Positions 42,141-53,955 of a stretch of 64,000 bases of DNA are shown in pieces. The DNA is from Trichostrongylus colubriformis. Lineage: Eukaryota > Nematoda > Chromadorea > Rhabditida > Trichostrongylidae. Below the pieces are notes generated by a model. The model saw only the letters and a program-made list of their open reading frames with translations. It was not told where the DNA came from and did not search any database. Numbering within the stretch: the first letter of the stretch is position 1; every line of letters begins with the position of its first letter. The translations under genes were made by a program, and so were the position numbers. The stretch lies in NCBI GenBank assembly GCA_963978905.1, contig OZ022261.1, forward strand, positions 28,951,686-29,015,685. The letters run 5' to 3'.

Positions 42141-42345
42141 TGCTAGGGGTTAGTTCCTGTTCGATCGATACCATCTCACCAATTTCCAGACAAGATCTTT
42201 GTAGATTTATAGGATGCTTAAATTGCTGCTTCCGTATTTCTCCTAAAGAGAAGCAGCAGTGGAAGCAAACTAGACATCTACAGAGACCTTGTCCTAAACT
42301 GATGATATAGTATTCATCGGACAGGAACTAATCCGAAGAAAAGTT
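42141..42345. repeat. Small palindromic fold-back repeat
   Basis: Arms of about 90 bp pair with mismatches: GGTTAGTTCCTGTTCGAT near 42147 with ATCGGACAGGAACTAATCC near 42316, and inner matches around ACAAGATCTTTGTAGAT and ATCTACAGAGACCTTGT. A GCTGCTTC palindrome lies at the centre. Confidence 0.65.
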
Positions 42346-42879
42346 GGCTCTAATTATTTCGAGTGATGGTTTGGATAGATCAGCAAAAATACTGGTGGCC
42401 ATTCAAAACACTATTCACACCATTGAACAAAATTTATAATCCCGAGTTTTGCATCCAAAAGTCCATCGCTGTTTTCTCAGGCAGTGCTATCCGTAATCAT
42501 TAGCCATGCCACGGCAATTGATAACTCTTCATGCTCTGCATGAACAATTAGCAGCTAGCAACACATCAGCATTGCTCGAATCACAGTCCATGCTTCGAAA
42601 AAAGTCATGAGTACGCGTTTTCTGAGACGCGAGGAGAATTCCGTCTTGCCTCCACCGCAACGCATTTGGCTGCTTCAATCGTTCTGTTTTCATTGAGCAG
42701 ATTTCGGTCGGTACTTTTTTCGCACTTTTCGTTAGAATCAGGAAAAACTTGAAAAAAAAAACAGATTGGGCGAAGAGGATCAAGCAGTTTCGTGTTAACA
42801 ATGGTTTTGATTCTTGTGACAAATGTAGTCAGCTGGACAAAGCTTTAGCTTTTGTGTCCTATGGATTCATTCAGTGCCT

Positions 42880-43229
42880 TTTTTACTGAGACCGCTTATC
42901 TTTCTCATGTGCCGTCCATCCAAAGTGCAGCTGGTAGCTTAAATATCCTTTTTATTCTCTCGGAAGCGCAAAATGACGTCAGATATTGTACTGTTGCTTC
43001 GTTATTCTCAGGCATCGTCGCTATTATTTGGTTGTCATCTTTGGAATTTGTACCGCAGCCAGTGGGCACAATTTTTAGCGCACCTTTTCTTGATAGAAAT
43101 CGCACAATGCTTTGAAAATACACCTGTCGAAAGGCTTTCCACTACATCGAGATGAACAGCTTGTGATGTTGAGCAAGTATAGAGGCTCACGTACATTCTT
43201 TCATTTGTTGTCGATGTGAATGGACCCAT
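42880..43229 (-). pseudogene. BEL/Pao integrase relic, minus strand
   Basis: The first frame (43229-43110) reads GPFTSTTNERMYVSLYTCST and QAVHLDVVESLSTGVF. After a frameshift near 43115 the second frame gives QSIVRFLSRKGALKIVPTGC, GTNSKDD and ERIKRIFKLPAALWMDG. This is the order seen in BEL/Pao integrase: VHLE..., FLxALRRF, SDNGTNF, ER..W.F...APWMGG. The second catalytic Asp (SDNGTN) is replaced (PTGCGTN), and a stop follows WMDG. It lies opposite in strand to the relic at 41364, so the two are not one element in its original order. Confidence 0.7.
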
Positions 43230-43904
43230 AAAATCAGAGCCGCTCTCTCAAATGGTTGATGCAATGAATCGGTCTTTAGATAAAGTCGGCATTTCTGGTG
43301 CACTCAGTGGCAGTATTGGAATGTTTTTGGAGCGTCGACTGAAAGCTAACGCTCATCCAGCCCTTATCTTCATTCTGCTGTCCAGTTTTCTACTTCATAA
43401 AGAGCTCAGGTAACTTTCATGGAACACTTGAAAACTTTTAGCCAGCCCACTCACACGTGAGTTTTTGAGTGCGAGTTTTCCCTTCTGGCGGACCATACTT
43501 CAAATGTGATTTGGTCTCATCTTATAAATCGACCTATATTTACGAATTTTTTCGTTACACCTGCGCAAATAAGAAAGCTCCGAACTTTTCGTAGTGAAAC
43601 ATTAATCGGCAACGCCACACAAGCTTTGGCTCAAAGAGGATGCTCAGAGAGCGCCTTAGCTGTAAATCTCACACACTGTCTGCTTAGGGTGTGAGTCGTT
43701 GCTCACCGCACTGAGCTATTTACTTGCGACCAATTAGTCTGTCTATAGGAGCTGTTCCACCGCTCGCTGACCTATTCGCATGGCCCAACGACCGGTTGGA
43801 CAGTCCTGCCGCACAGCCGTCCCCTCAAAATGCTGTCGTTCAGTGGTGGATGACAGTTGTTTGATAGCCGCCCTTCCTGAATGTGCAAGCTACAACACTG
43901 CTCT

Positions 43905-45115
43905 TCTGCTGAATCGGCGGATAGCGGCGGAAAACTGTGACGCCCTCCGACTTTTTGACATAGCTTTAGCAGTGGTGGTAAAATGTCTACAGAAAATAGA
44001 TCAATGGCTAGAGCCTGAAGAGATGTATATAAGATATTCCATTTTCCTCTGCTGGGCCATCTTCATTTTCAGTAAAATGGGAAATTGACCCTCGATCGCG
44101 CAAGGAAGTACCTGCGGGCATGACGGCATCGTAAACTCTCCACTCAGCTGAAAGTTTTAGTTTAGGCACTTTAAAACAAGAAATGTCATTGTCCTTGGCT
44201 GGTTCATGATTTTTTGATCATTCTGATCCCATTCATGAATGGTTTCACCCAATTCCAACCTGAGAGTGGCATTCCAGTGGAACCATTTTTTAAATCTACA
44301 CCGCCTGAGAGTCGAAAAACCATTTCGTTCAGTAGTGTTGTTGATGTTCTGCGAAGGAACCATGTAGTTTCCTCATAGATAAGTGGATCGATTGCTATTT
44401 GTATCAAATCTTTCAAACGATATTTGTTTAATCGTCTTTTCTGCTTATATGTCGGTCTTCGCATCTTCGCACAAAAGTAAACTGATTGGGAGGTGACTGT
44501 AATTATACGCAATGAGTGTAAAAATTTTAACTGTACTCCACAAAAAGCAGTCTTAGAGCCGATGGTTCAAGAAAACTGTATGTGGTTTCAAACAATCTGA
44601 TTCTTAGAAATTTGAAACTTAGTGAAGTGGGTAGTTGAAGGGGACATGTAATTACTGTTACCAACTTTTTCTGAAACTTGCCTGTTTTGATTAACAGTGG
44701 ATTGAGTTACGCTTTTATTTTCTTGTCACTCGGCTAACGGTACACCACCGTTGACCCCTCACCATCGGTCTCAGCTGGCCAGTTTCTGGCTATAGCCACA
44801 TCTCTTTTGAGTACATGGGTATTGTGGTGCGACGCCTAGATGGTCAGTCAATCGGCTGAGTGGAGAGTTTACGATGCCGTCATGGCCACAGGTACTTTCT
44901 TGCGCCTTGGAGAGTCAATTTCCCATTTCACTAAAAATGAAGATGATTCAGCAAGGAAAAATGGAATTCCTATTATACACAGATCCCTTTTCGAAAGCTC
45001 TAGCCATTGTTCGATTTTTCAAAGAAATTGGATCACCTCTGCTGAAGTTATGGCAAAAAGTCTGTGGACGTCACACTTTTTCCGCCGCTATCCGTCGATT
45101 TAGCAGAAATTAGGA
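43905..45115. repeat. Inverted repeat pair, about 260-bp arms
   Basis: Sequence 44852-45115 (starting GCTGAGTGGAGAGTTTACGA) matches the reverse complement of about 43905-44154. Shared landmarks are ACGATGCCGTCATG, CAATTTCCCATTT, AATGAAGATG, GGCTCTAGCCATTG-like words and TTCCGCCGCTATCCG. The 700-bp spacer contains an unrecognised 102-codon minus frame (44204-44512). Arms differ by many substitutions and small gaps. The class is unknown. Confidence 0.7.
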
Positions 45116-45486
45116 GCGGTATTGTATCCACGCAGTGCCTCCAACCATTTCTCACGACTTTGTTTTCTGAATGTGTGATACCATCAGAGTGCATGCCACT
45201 AGGGCAGAAAATTGATAAAGTGGCGCCCGCCATGCGGTAAATGCCAGTAGGAGAGCCGTATTAGTCATTCGGTGCTCGATTGGTATCGTCGTTGAAGAGT
45301 TGGTCTTTACGAGATCTTCAGACTTGAAAGTGCATTCTTTCAAAACCTCACACTGGTTATATGAAAAGTTCTAATACACTGATTGACCTATATATAACAG
45401 AAGGTGATGCAACATTGAACAGCAAATATGCCTTTACACGAGAGAGCGCATACCGTGGACATCGTTAAAGACACTGGAAGTGGGTA

Positions 45487-45812
45487 ATTTCGGCTTACTG
45501 TAGAACAGACCTAGGGCGGACGAGTTTAAGTGGCCGCCATTGCACAAGTTTGCCAATTTGACGCCTTGGCATGGTGCCAAAAGGTGTTTCTATTATGAAT
45601 TTGTTTTTTCCTTTTACTATTTACTTTGTTCGTTCTTGTATTGTTTCTAGATGTACTTATATGAATGCTAATGTAGTGAGAATGGCCGCTCCACTGCGCT
45701 GGGAGTCAGGTGCTACAACTAACGCAGGCCCGCGACCCGTCTTCTACAGCGGACAACTCGGAAAGTCTGTGTTGGATGCGAATGGGATGCGAATACACAC
45801 CGCAGCGTCGCG
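45487..45812. repeat. Rep-C dispersed repeat, copy 2
   Basis: This is the partner of 35570-35905 with the same landmarks and the same TGTTTCTAG acceptor-like site. Its right edge adjoins the left edge of segmental duplication copy A. Confidence 0.7.
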
Positions 45813-46126
45813 ACGGTTGAGCAACCTCAATGAGACAGTACAGTGTGTCCCAAAAGTATAGGTCCACCCTATTTTTCATCCATATCTCCAGAATGGACCA
45901 GCGATTCCTTGCCAAATTTTTATCTGTGGTACCTGATCACTGTAGCAATCAAACGCCTCAGCAAAATTGGAGACATAAAATTGCAAAATTTTATTTGCTT
46001 TTTTTTCAAAAACAAGGGTGTCTCAAAAGTATAGGTCCACTCAGCTTTTCCGCCTTGCTTCCATCGAAAGGTAAGTTGTGAAGCAGATGTGCTGGCGCAT
46101 CCTTCTGAGATTTACTCTACAGTGCC

Positions 46127-46400
46127 ATGCCACAAGGTACGCATTTATCCGAGTACGAAAAAGGGCAAATTCTGGCCTACAAGGACGCGGGACACAGCAA
46201 TCGCAAAATTTATGAGAAGATGAACCTATCCCACTACTTGATCAGCAGCTTCTGTCGCAATATGGACCTGTACGGAACGAAGAAGAGAAGTGGAAGGCTG
46301 CAGAAGCTTTCTGAGAGGCAGAAGTGTCGGATCCTCAACGCTGCGTCCAATTCCAGAAAGGGTGTTCGTCGGCTGTGCAGGGAACTGGCACCTCATGTAT
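46127..46400 (+). pseudogene. Duplicated Tc3-like transposase N-terminus in the F2 left arm
   Basis: The open frame starts MPQGTHLSEYEKGQILAYKD and continues with NRKIYEKMNLSHYLISSFCR and RQKCRILNAASNSRKGVRRL, covering both helix-turn-helix subdomains. It runs into CRELAPHVCIYRCLYG and is then replaced by the reverse complement of the catalytic part. Unlike F1 there is no stop in the N-terminal part, so a DNA-binding-only product is conceivable. Confidence 0.75.
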
Positions 46401-46404
46401 GTAT

Positions 46405-47124
46405 TTACCGCTGTTTATATGGTAGTAAATTACTTTCTAGAACGTCCTGATATGCCCTGGAATCCGTACGATGCGTAATGAATAGTATCCTGCTCTTACC
46501 AAAGCGAGAGAAGGCGGCACAAACCATAACATTACAACCAGTGAATCCGCGCCTCGAAAAGTGGCGCGGCTCCTTCCTCAAATCCTTCCAATGACTTGCC
46601 AAGCCTCCAATTTGAACCTTTCTCATCAAAAAAGATACCGGCAACGCTATTACTGATACGCCGTGAACTACACTATGTCAATAATGTAACCCTGCAGACT
46701 ACCTCATCCCATTGATGCATCCAGCTGACATTTTACTTGGCAAAATGGATTCGAGCCTCTTCGTGCGCCCTCGCGAAGTATGCCATGAACGAAAACCGTC
46801 TTCGCTCGATGTGAGAAGACGACTTGAGCAGACAGTGCACAGTGCTTTTCGATGCAGTAGGTGCCAGTCCCCTGCACAGCCGACAAACACCCTTCCTGAA
46901 ATTGGACGCAGCGTTAGGATCCGACGCTTCTGCCTCTCAGAAAGCTTCTGCAGTCTTCCACTTCTCTTTTTCGTTCCGTACAGGTCCATGGTGCGACAGA
47001 AGGTGCTGATAAAGTTGTGGGATAGGCCCATCTTCACAGAAATTTTGCGATTACTGAGTCCCACATCCTTGTAGGCCAGAATTTGCCCTTTTTCGTACTC
47101 GGATAAATGCGTACCGTGTGGCAT
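46405..47124 (-). pseudogene. Tc3-like transposase relic (F2, minus strand)
   Basis: The 141-codon frame 47124-46699 begins MPHGTHLSEYEKGQ and covers the complete N-terminal DNA-binding region. A frameshift after RRILT changes the frame. The catalytic start follows at 46644-46405 with ASHWKDLRKEPRHFSRRGF, NVMVCAAFSRFGKS and QDVLESNLLPYKQR, then a stop at the fold-back junction. The remaining catalytic residues are missing. Confidence 0.75.
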
Positions 47125-48364
47125 GGCACTGTAGAGTAAATCTCAGAAGGATGCGTCAACACATCTACTTCACAACTTACCTATCGATGGAAGCAAGGCG
47201 GAAAGACTGAGTGGACCTATACTTTTGGGACACCCTTATTTTTGAAAAAAAAGCATATAAAATTTTGCAATTTCACGTCTCCAATTTTACTGAGGCGTTT
47301 GATCGCTACAGTGATCAGGTACCACAGATAAAAATTTGGAAAGGATTCGCTGGTACATTCTGAAGATATGATGAAAAATAGGGTGGACCTATACTTTTGG
47401 GACACACTGTACCATCACGCAGAGCTTGAAAGGACTGTCGAAAACATGCGAGTAAATTTTTGATCTCATTGGCAGAAAAGCAAAAGGAAATTCCGAGAGT
47501 GCGAATTGTTACCTCGATATTACGTCATTTCTAAACCTAATAAAAATTAAGCAATCAGAGGAATCGAAAGTCAGGTAGCAACGTTTTTGAGCAGAGAAAG
47601 CTCTATCGAACACATATATTAGCTTTGTTGAAAATTGAAGAGAACGTCGTGAAACACAGAGAATACGGGAACTTAGAACTCCGTGCAATGGAAGATTAAG
47701 ACTGTTTCCAAGAAGAAATCGTTTGAAAAAAACAACAAGCACTTATAAAAGACAGGAAACTTGCGACTGCTGGTCGATTGCCAGGTAGTAGCGACTGGCA
47801 TGATTTTCAGCTCGCGGTATCGCACTAGCGGTGCCGTCACTGCGACTTGCCGCAGTCGTTTGAAATTTCACGCAGGATGCAATGGGCTGATACCGTGAGA
47901 GACCCCCAAAGATTGCAGCTTGGAAGCTTTGGAATTTCGCCCGTGTTGTGGTTGCTGCTCTTTAGAGAGACAGGGCAACAAACAACTCGCACTCGTCCAC
48001 CGCCCACCGCGGGAGGCCACGAGAAAACTCGACCAATCGCCACATGCTCATTGATTACATAGCCGAAAGAGCATAAAACCAGAGAAACACCCTATTCTCC
48101 ATACTTCCTAGTAGCTTACACCAACTTGCTTTGCTTTGATACTCGTTGAAATCACCAACGCTACGTTTTGTCAACAACCTTTTGAAAATCTTTGTAAAAA
48201 TTTTAAAGTTCTTCGAAATGGAACTTTCAGCTCTTATTTCCCTACATACCTGAACCAATAAGAGGCCTCGGGGCGAGATGCTTACGTATTTGCCTCTGAA
48301 CCGCTTTGAATAGACATAGCCTATGGTTATTGGAAAATTAATATCCAGAGCGAATTTCTTTCAG

Positions 48365-48530
48365 TTATGCGAGGTGCTATTTTGGAAGCGGAGGCTTCGG
48401 TGGAGCACAAAAGTTCCCTCAGTGAGTTATTTAGAACATTTTCCGGAGAACTGGTAGTGCAGCCTTCTTTCTTCAAGAATACAATTTCCCCTAATACTTC
48501 GGATCTGTTTACATCCTTACAGGACGGGAG
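48365..48530 (+). CDS. Exon-like ORF preceding the 145-bp array (copy A)
   Basis: A perfect TTTCTTTCAG acceptor is followed by an open frame (ILEAEASVEHKSSLSELF, RTFSGELV, PSFFKNTISPNTSDLF) that ends at a GGGAG|GTAAAC donor-like site. Copy B (60797-60959) has the same frame with a 3-bp length difference that keeps phase. Its last part is related in sequence to the repeat unit of the following array (FLYLKSRISSN). The product is unknown. With only three substitutions between the copies, selection cannot be judged. Confidence 0.35.
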
Positions 48531-49823
48531 GTAAACTCTCTCAAACACAAAATGAAGCTGGTGGAGCGGTAGTGAGTAAAGTTGACCAGTCAGTCACTCA
48601 TTATCAATTTCTTTACTTGAAGAGCAGAATTTCCTCCAATATTTCGAATTCCTTTACATTCTTACAGGACGAAAGGCAAACTCTCTCAAACACAAAATGA
48701 AGCCGGTGGAGCGGTAGTGAGTAAAGTTGACCAGTCAGTCACTCAATATCAATTCCTTTACTTGAAGAGCAGAATTGCCTCCAATATTTCGAATTCCTTT
48801 GCATTCTTACAGGACGAAAGGCAAACTCTCTCAAACACAAAATGAAGCCGGTGGAGCGGTAGTGAGTAAAGTTGACCAGTCAGTCACTCAATATCAATTC
48901 CTTTACTTGAAGAGCAGAATTTCCTCCAATATTTCGAATTCCTTTACATTCTTACAGGACAAAAGGCAAACTCTCTCAAACACAAAATGAAGCCGGTGGA
49001 GCGGTAGTGAGAAAAGTTGACCAGTCAGTCACTCATTATCAATTCCTTTACTTGAAGAGCAGAATTTCCTCCAATATTTCGAATTCCTTTACATTCTTAC
49101 AGGACGAAAGGCAAACTCTCTCAAACACAAAATGAAGCCGGTGGAGCGGTAGTGAGTAAAGTCGACCAGTCAGTCACTCAATATCAATTCCTTTACTTGA
49201 AGAGCAGAATTTCCTCCAATATTTCGGATTCCTTTACATTCTTACAGGACGAAAGGCAAACTCTCTCAAACACAAAATGAAGCCGGTGGAGCGGTAGTGA
49301 GTAAAGTTGACCAGTCAGTCACTCATTATCAATTCCTTCACTTGAAGAGCAGAATTTCCTCCAATATTTCGAATTCCTTTACATTCTTACAGGACGAAAG
49401 GCAAACTCTCTCAAACAGAAAATGAAGCCGGTGGAGCGGTAGTGAGTAAAGTTGACCAGTCAGTCACACATTATCAATTCCTTTACTTGAAGAGCAGAAT
49501 TTCCTCCAATATTTCGAATTCCTTTGCATTCTTACAGGACGAAAGGCAAACTCTCTCAAACACAAAATGAAGCCGGTGGAGCGGTAGTGAGTAAAGTTGA
49601 CCAGTCAGTCACTCAATATCAATTCCTTTACTTGAAGAGCAGAATTTCCTCCAATTTCGAATTCCTTTACATTCTTACAGGACGAAAGGCAAACTCTCTC
49701 AAACACAAAATGAAGTCGGTGGAGCGGTAGTGAGTAAAGTGGACCAGTCAGTCACTCATTCTTTATCCCTTTCTTTGTAGAATACGATTTCTTCTAATGT
49801 TTCGACTCTCATAATGTTTTTAC
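48521..49823 (+). repeat. 145-bp tandem array, about nine units
   Basis: The anchor TTACAGGACG recurs with AGGAC at 48521, 48666, 48811, 48956, 49101, 49246, 49391, 49536, 49679 and 49824: eight intervals of 145 bp and one of 143 bp. Inner units have GACGAAAGGCAAAC where the two outer boundaries have GACGGGAGGTAAA. Each unit holds a GTGAGT donor-like site and a TTCTTACAG acceptor-like site 96 bp apart, leaving 49 bp of exon-like sequence. Each unit is also open in one frame. Because 145 is not a multiple of three, the frame shifts by one at every unit. Confidence 0.95.
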
Positions 49824-50834
49824 AGGACGGGAGGTAAAGGCATTGTTTTTCATTCCTCGGCATTTGGTGAAGTCGTGGCTAGCCCACCAAGGTAGGTTTT
49901 GTACATGCATTTGTTATTAGGCTTAGCCTTAGATATGCAGTAATCTTATGCTCCTGGCAGTTGAGTAAACTGCTCGGCACTGTTAAACAATCGCTATCCG
50001 AAACACCACGACCAGGTCAAAAAATAGTATTGGCTGAAACGTAGAATAAAGGAACTGAATACAGCAACTGTTTTTGACATCGGCGCCATTTGGACGCAGA
50101 TACACACAAATTGGTGCAACAACTTTTTCAACCGAAATCGCTGTTAACTTGGCCTATAAAGATTGATTTGAATGCTGACCACGAGGGCGTCTGTTCGATT
50201 CGCTAGAGTCGCTCAGAGCCGCTGTAGAGGTGCTAGTATAGTGAGGCATCACACTGCTTCCGTGATTTTTGCTCAAGCCTTAAGGAGAGGCACCTTCCTT
50301 TCTCCGATAGGTATAGACGAAAATATACTCTTGAATGTGCAGATTGATGATTGCAGGATTCAATCAGTTGAAATGCACCGCAGAAAATGATGTTTCTCTG
50401 CTAAATTAGCACCACTGCAGAACAAATGAACAAACTGGCACCATTTTGACCCAGATGCGTGCGCGCTGCATATCAGGGTCATATTTGTGATCAACATCTT
50501 GAGAGACTCCTAAATGGTATTTCAAACTAAATCGGTGAGAAATGTTGCTACATAAAGTCGGTGCAATTGCATCATTTCGGCACCATAATCAAAAACGGAT
50601 GTCATTTTCATGATCAGCAGCTATAGGCAAAGTTTCGGCGAAAATCCATCTTAACCAACTCGCGGTGTCTGGGACTCTCAATCAAAGACACAGGGAGGGG
50701 ACAAAGGGACAAAGCCTACAGTGATATCAAATAACAGTGTCGTCGGCACGTATAAAGCTGGAGCTCGAGGTGAGGCTCGATAAAATTGCAATAACGCACC
50801 AAGGGCGCGTTTTTCAATGCGACTTTCGCTGCAC

Positions 50835-51460
50835 AAATGCGTTCTCTTCTTACGAAGGAATTAGCCGAGGTCGAACAGGCCATTCGGAATGGGATGCAAA
50901 TGGTCCGACGTATATTCGGACGCTGATCGTGAACCTGCACTCCAAATTTGCAGAGCGACTTTCTGAGCGGAATTATGGAGGGTTTTTGAAAAACAATGCT
51001 ATTATATAGTAGGTTGGAAGCCCGTAGCACGCGAGCCAGACGTTCTCGCGCAAAACCAGTGCGATTCTCGTGTTCATGGGTCCAACTACCCGATAGGACA
51101 TGTTTTCAGCCAAATCGAGAATTTTGCCAAATTTCGGAAAAATTCGTGGCCTACCGAGAATTTATCCAAATTTCAGAAATATCTTGGCCTATCTAATAAG
51201 TTCTATAGGGTGGTTTGGACCCCTGAACACGGAAATCGTACCTGTTTTGCGCCAGAACGTTTGGCTCGTGTGCTGCGGGTTTCCAAACCTACCATAGAAT
51301 AGCATTGTTTTTTTTTTCAAAAACCTTCATAACTCCTTCAGAGGATCATTCTGCAAATCCGGAATGCAGGTTTGAGATCAGCGTCCGAAAATACGTCGGA
51401 CCATATGTATCCCATTCCGAATGACCAGTTCAGCCTCGGGTCCTTCTCTTGTTAGCTTGA
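50835..51460. repeat. Fold-back repeat FB, copy in duplication A
   Basis: Arms of at least 210 bp pair: CATTCGGAATGGGAT and GTCCGACGTATATTCGGACG on the left (near 50880-50925), and CGTCCGAAAATACGTCGGAC followed by ATCCCATTCCGAATG on the right (near 51382-51421). The arm continues inward with TAGGTTGGAAGCCCGTAGCA against its complement. The spacer is about 125 bp. The plus-strand frame at 50737-51009 is open in both duplication copies but has no recognisable domain. Related copies are at 56962-58122 and 62570-63205. Confidence 0.8.
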
Positions 51461-52134
51461 ATGTTCCTTCACAGAGAACAGTGTTTTCAAAAACAGTTTC
51501 CTTTTTCCACCCTCCAGGTGCCTTCGAAGGCAGTGGTAGAGGTAGATAGGTTGAATTCCTTCACTCCAGTCTTTGAAACTAAACAGTGGACACTCTCAGC
51601 ACAAAAGCCGTCATGTCAAGCACTACGTGAATTTGATCGATACCGCAGTGATGCAACGGGATAAGTATATCCGCTATGATACTTATTACTCTACATTTAA
51701 GCCATTATTCGGGAAAGTTGGCCCAAGGCGCAGACCGGATTAGGAAAGGCAGAGCATGTGAAAAGCAGTGCCTTCTTCGAATAATAGGGTAGCGTTCACT
51801 CGGAGCTGAAGCACACAAAGTCGTCTTAGACTTGCGGTTCTCATTTAAACGGCTCACCTCAGAAGTTCTTTCGCGTCTGCATAAAACAATAGAGCCAATT
51901 TACGTCGTGCGTCTCTCGAAGTTTTCTAGAGACCTTCGCTTTCGCTCTTAAAAGTGCTAACGACTTATTGCTCGTACAATGCTATGGTGAGCATTGTCAT
52001 CCTTCATGTCGAACACCTCTCCCTGATTTTCGGAGTCAGTGGTCCTTCCTGGTTCTCAGAAACGAATGGCCTTGGGAAATGCAGAAAGTAAGATGTTCGA
52101 GGACACCACATAATATGAATTCCTTCGACTATCT

Positions 52135-53955
52135 TATATGTATGGATCGTGGCAAAGTTGCGAACGGGGTGGAAGCAATAGCGAATTTCACCGTGTTGAG
52201 TTGACCCATCATGGTGCCTTGACAAAATCTCTGGATCCTGCTCGTACAGGAAAGCAGTAATGTTGTAAAGTGTGTTGGTATCCTCTTCGTAGGGAAGAAT
52301 GCTGTTAAAAAGGAAGATGTTGCTATCACTATCATCGTGTCGCTAGCACACGATTTTCCCTTGCGCACTAAAACTTCCACGATATGTTGACCAAAGGACG
52401 TCGTTCGAGCGGTGTTCCACCCCACAACAGTCATCTTTCATTTCAGTTCCAATATTTGGCATGGCGAAAGCAGCTACGCACGCGCAGCATTTTGCTAACT
52501 TAATAGTCAATCGAATCGATATCGTTGGGATTTGCATGGCATAGTTGCACGGTGTAATGTCCGTAGCGCTGTGCGTAAGGCGAGCACATAGATGTGAATA
52601 TAGACTCCCTAGTTTACGGTTTACCATGTTTCCCAAGAATTTCCTCAACCAAATTGTCTCAGCTCTCTACGCGGACAAGTAATTGCATGTCATCTCACAG
52701 CTGAATTGATAACAGTACGCTGTAAAGCTGTTTTCACTTATATGGTCAGATGCTTGAGCGTTTTCCCAACTCTAATCTAAAAAACGATAATCACAGTGGG
52801 ATTTTGCTATTCTCTATTAACCTTGTCACGTGTAATTATCGGCATGTGAAATTACGAGTTGTTGCAATAATGATTTGCAGGCCTCCCGAACGAAGAGTAA
52901 TAGCTCAAACAGTAGTCCCTTCTACGTATACCAACATAAAGTGAGTTCTTTTGTCCATATTTATATATGGGTACGGCACTCTATTTCTACCGTAACTGAG
53001 TCATGAGTCGTGTCGGTTTTTTTCGTACAATTATCTTGCCAGGAAATGCCGTTTTAAATGCTGTGTAGAGAATCAAAAGCTCTTATATAATGCACAGATC
53101 GGTCTTCCATGTTTATCCTAGGCTCTCAACGGTCGATCTCCGTGGTCTTACTGAAGCCAAGGTGAAAGAACTAACTCTGTACCACTTAGTTGCTTGATTT
53201 CCGTAGTGCTATCAGAATTTGGGCCAGGACTAAGTTTCTGTTGATTTTGCCCACCTACACAAAACACCTAGAAGCAAAGAGACGCAGCTGTATTGTAGCG
53301 GACATGCGGGACTTTCGAAGTGGTGTGATAGACATACTCGTAACAATGAGCAAATAATTGAAGCCAAGATTTAGGGTGTTTTACACAAAACTAATTGCTA
53401 AATAAACGAAGCTCCTCGATGAGAGGTGCAGATGTCAGCTGTAGGATGCCATTGAGATTGAGACTTCCAAGTAGGTCAACAAAGTGTTCACAACTTGGAA
53501 TGAAGAGTGAGTAGGCAATTTCTCCTTATTTTTTGAAGATAAAATTGGGATGAATGGAAACTCTCCAAAGGGGCCTCCGACCACTGCTTGCATTGCAAGT
53601 CAGCATAGTTTTGAAAGGCAAGTAGACACTCAAGCTAAGAGTAGAGTGACAGTCGTGGTATTACCGCTTCATGTGAATTCGAACGAAGCGGAAGACAACT
53701 CACTTCGAACAACGCGATACGGATTGTAATTCCATGTAAAACTGCGTGACATGTAAAAGCATTCGGTTTTGTACTACAGTGACTTGCACGGGGCAGCCTA
53801 GGCTTATGTGAGATCTTTTATGTTTCTAAACAAGTCTACCATTTGATCCAACGAGCTAGAGGATGGAAGGCTCGGTTGCTCTGGGCGGATTTATTCTGAG
53901 ATTGATTTCGGAACTATGACTGTGGAAGCAACTTTACCTGCCGTTACACATTTTT
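52135..53955. other. No recognised gene
   Basis: Minus-strand frames of about 100 codons overlap at 52129-52648 with no motif. The remainder has only short frames. Confidence 0.4.

Larger units (their letters stand above)
45841..47409. mobile_element. Tc3-like fold-back element F2
   Basis: The ends are CAGTGTGTCCCAAAAGTATA and its exact complement, with TA on each side (45839-45840, 47410-47411). It has the same architecture as F1 at 22441-24010: two inverted copies of the transposase N-terminal half around a partial catalytic half on the minus strand. The corresponding position in duplication copy B (59821-59835) has a single TA and no element, so F2 inserted after the duplication or is lacking in B. 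Confidence 0.9.
45816..52134. repeat. Segmental duplication, copy A
   Basis: Copy A begins GTTGAGCAACCTCAATGAGA and, apart from the Tc3-like insertion at 45841-47409, is colinear with 59808-63828 to about 52134. Identity by eye is high over long runs. Differences include array size (about 9 units here, 3 in B), roughly 60 bp extra here near 51635, and roughly 190 bp missing here relative to B at 62262-62470. I see no terminal repeats, so it reads as a genomic duplication and not a transposon. Confidence 0.9.

Noticed and set aside
47847..48062. 71-codon frame conserved in both segmental duplication copies (also 60275-60490)
   Set aside because: The few differences between copies are mostly amino-acid changing, and an opposite-strand frame is equally conserved. 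Conservation reflects the recent duplication.
48521..49823. CRISPR array
   Set aside because: The units are uniform 145-bp repeats without variable spacers, in a eukaryotic context.
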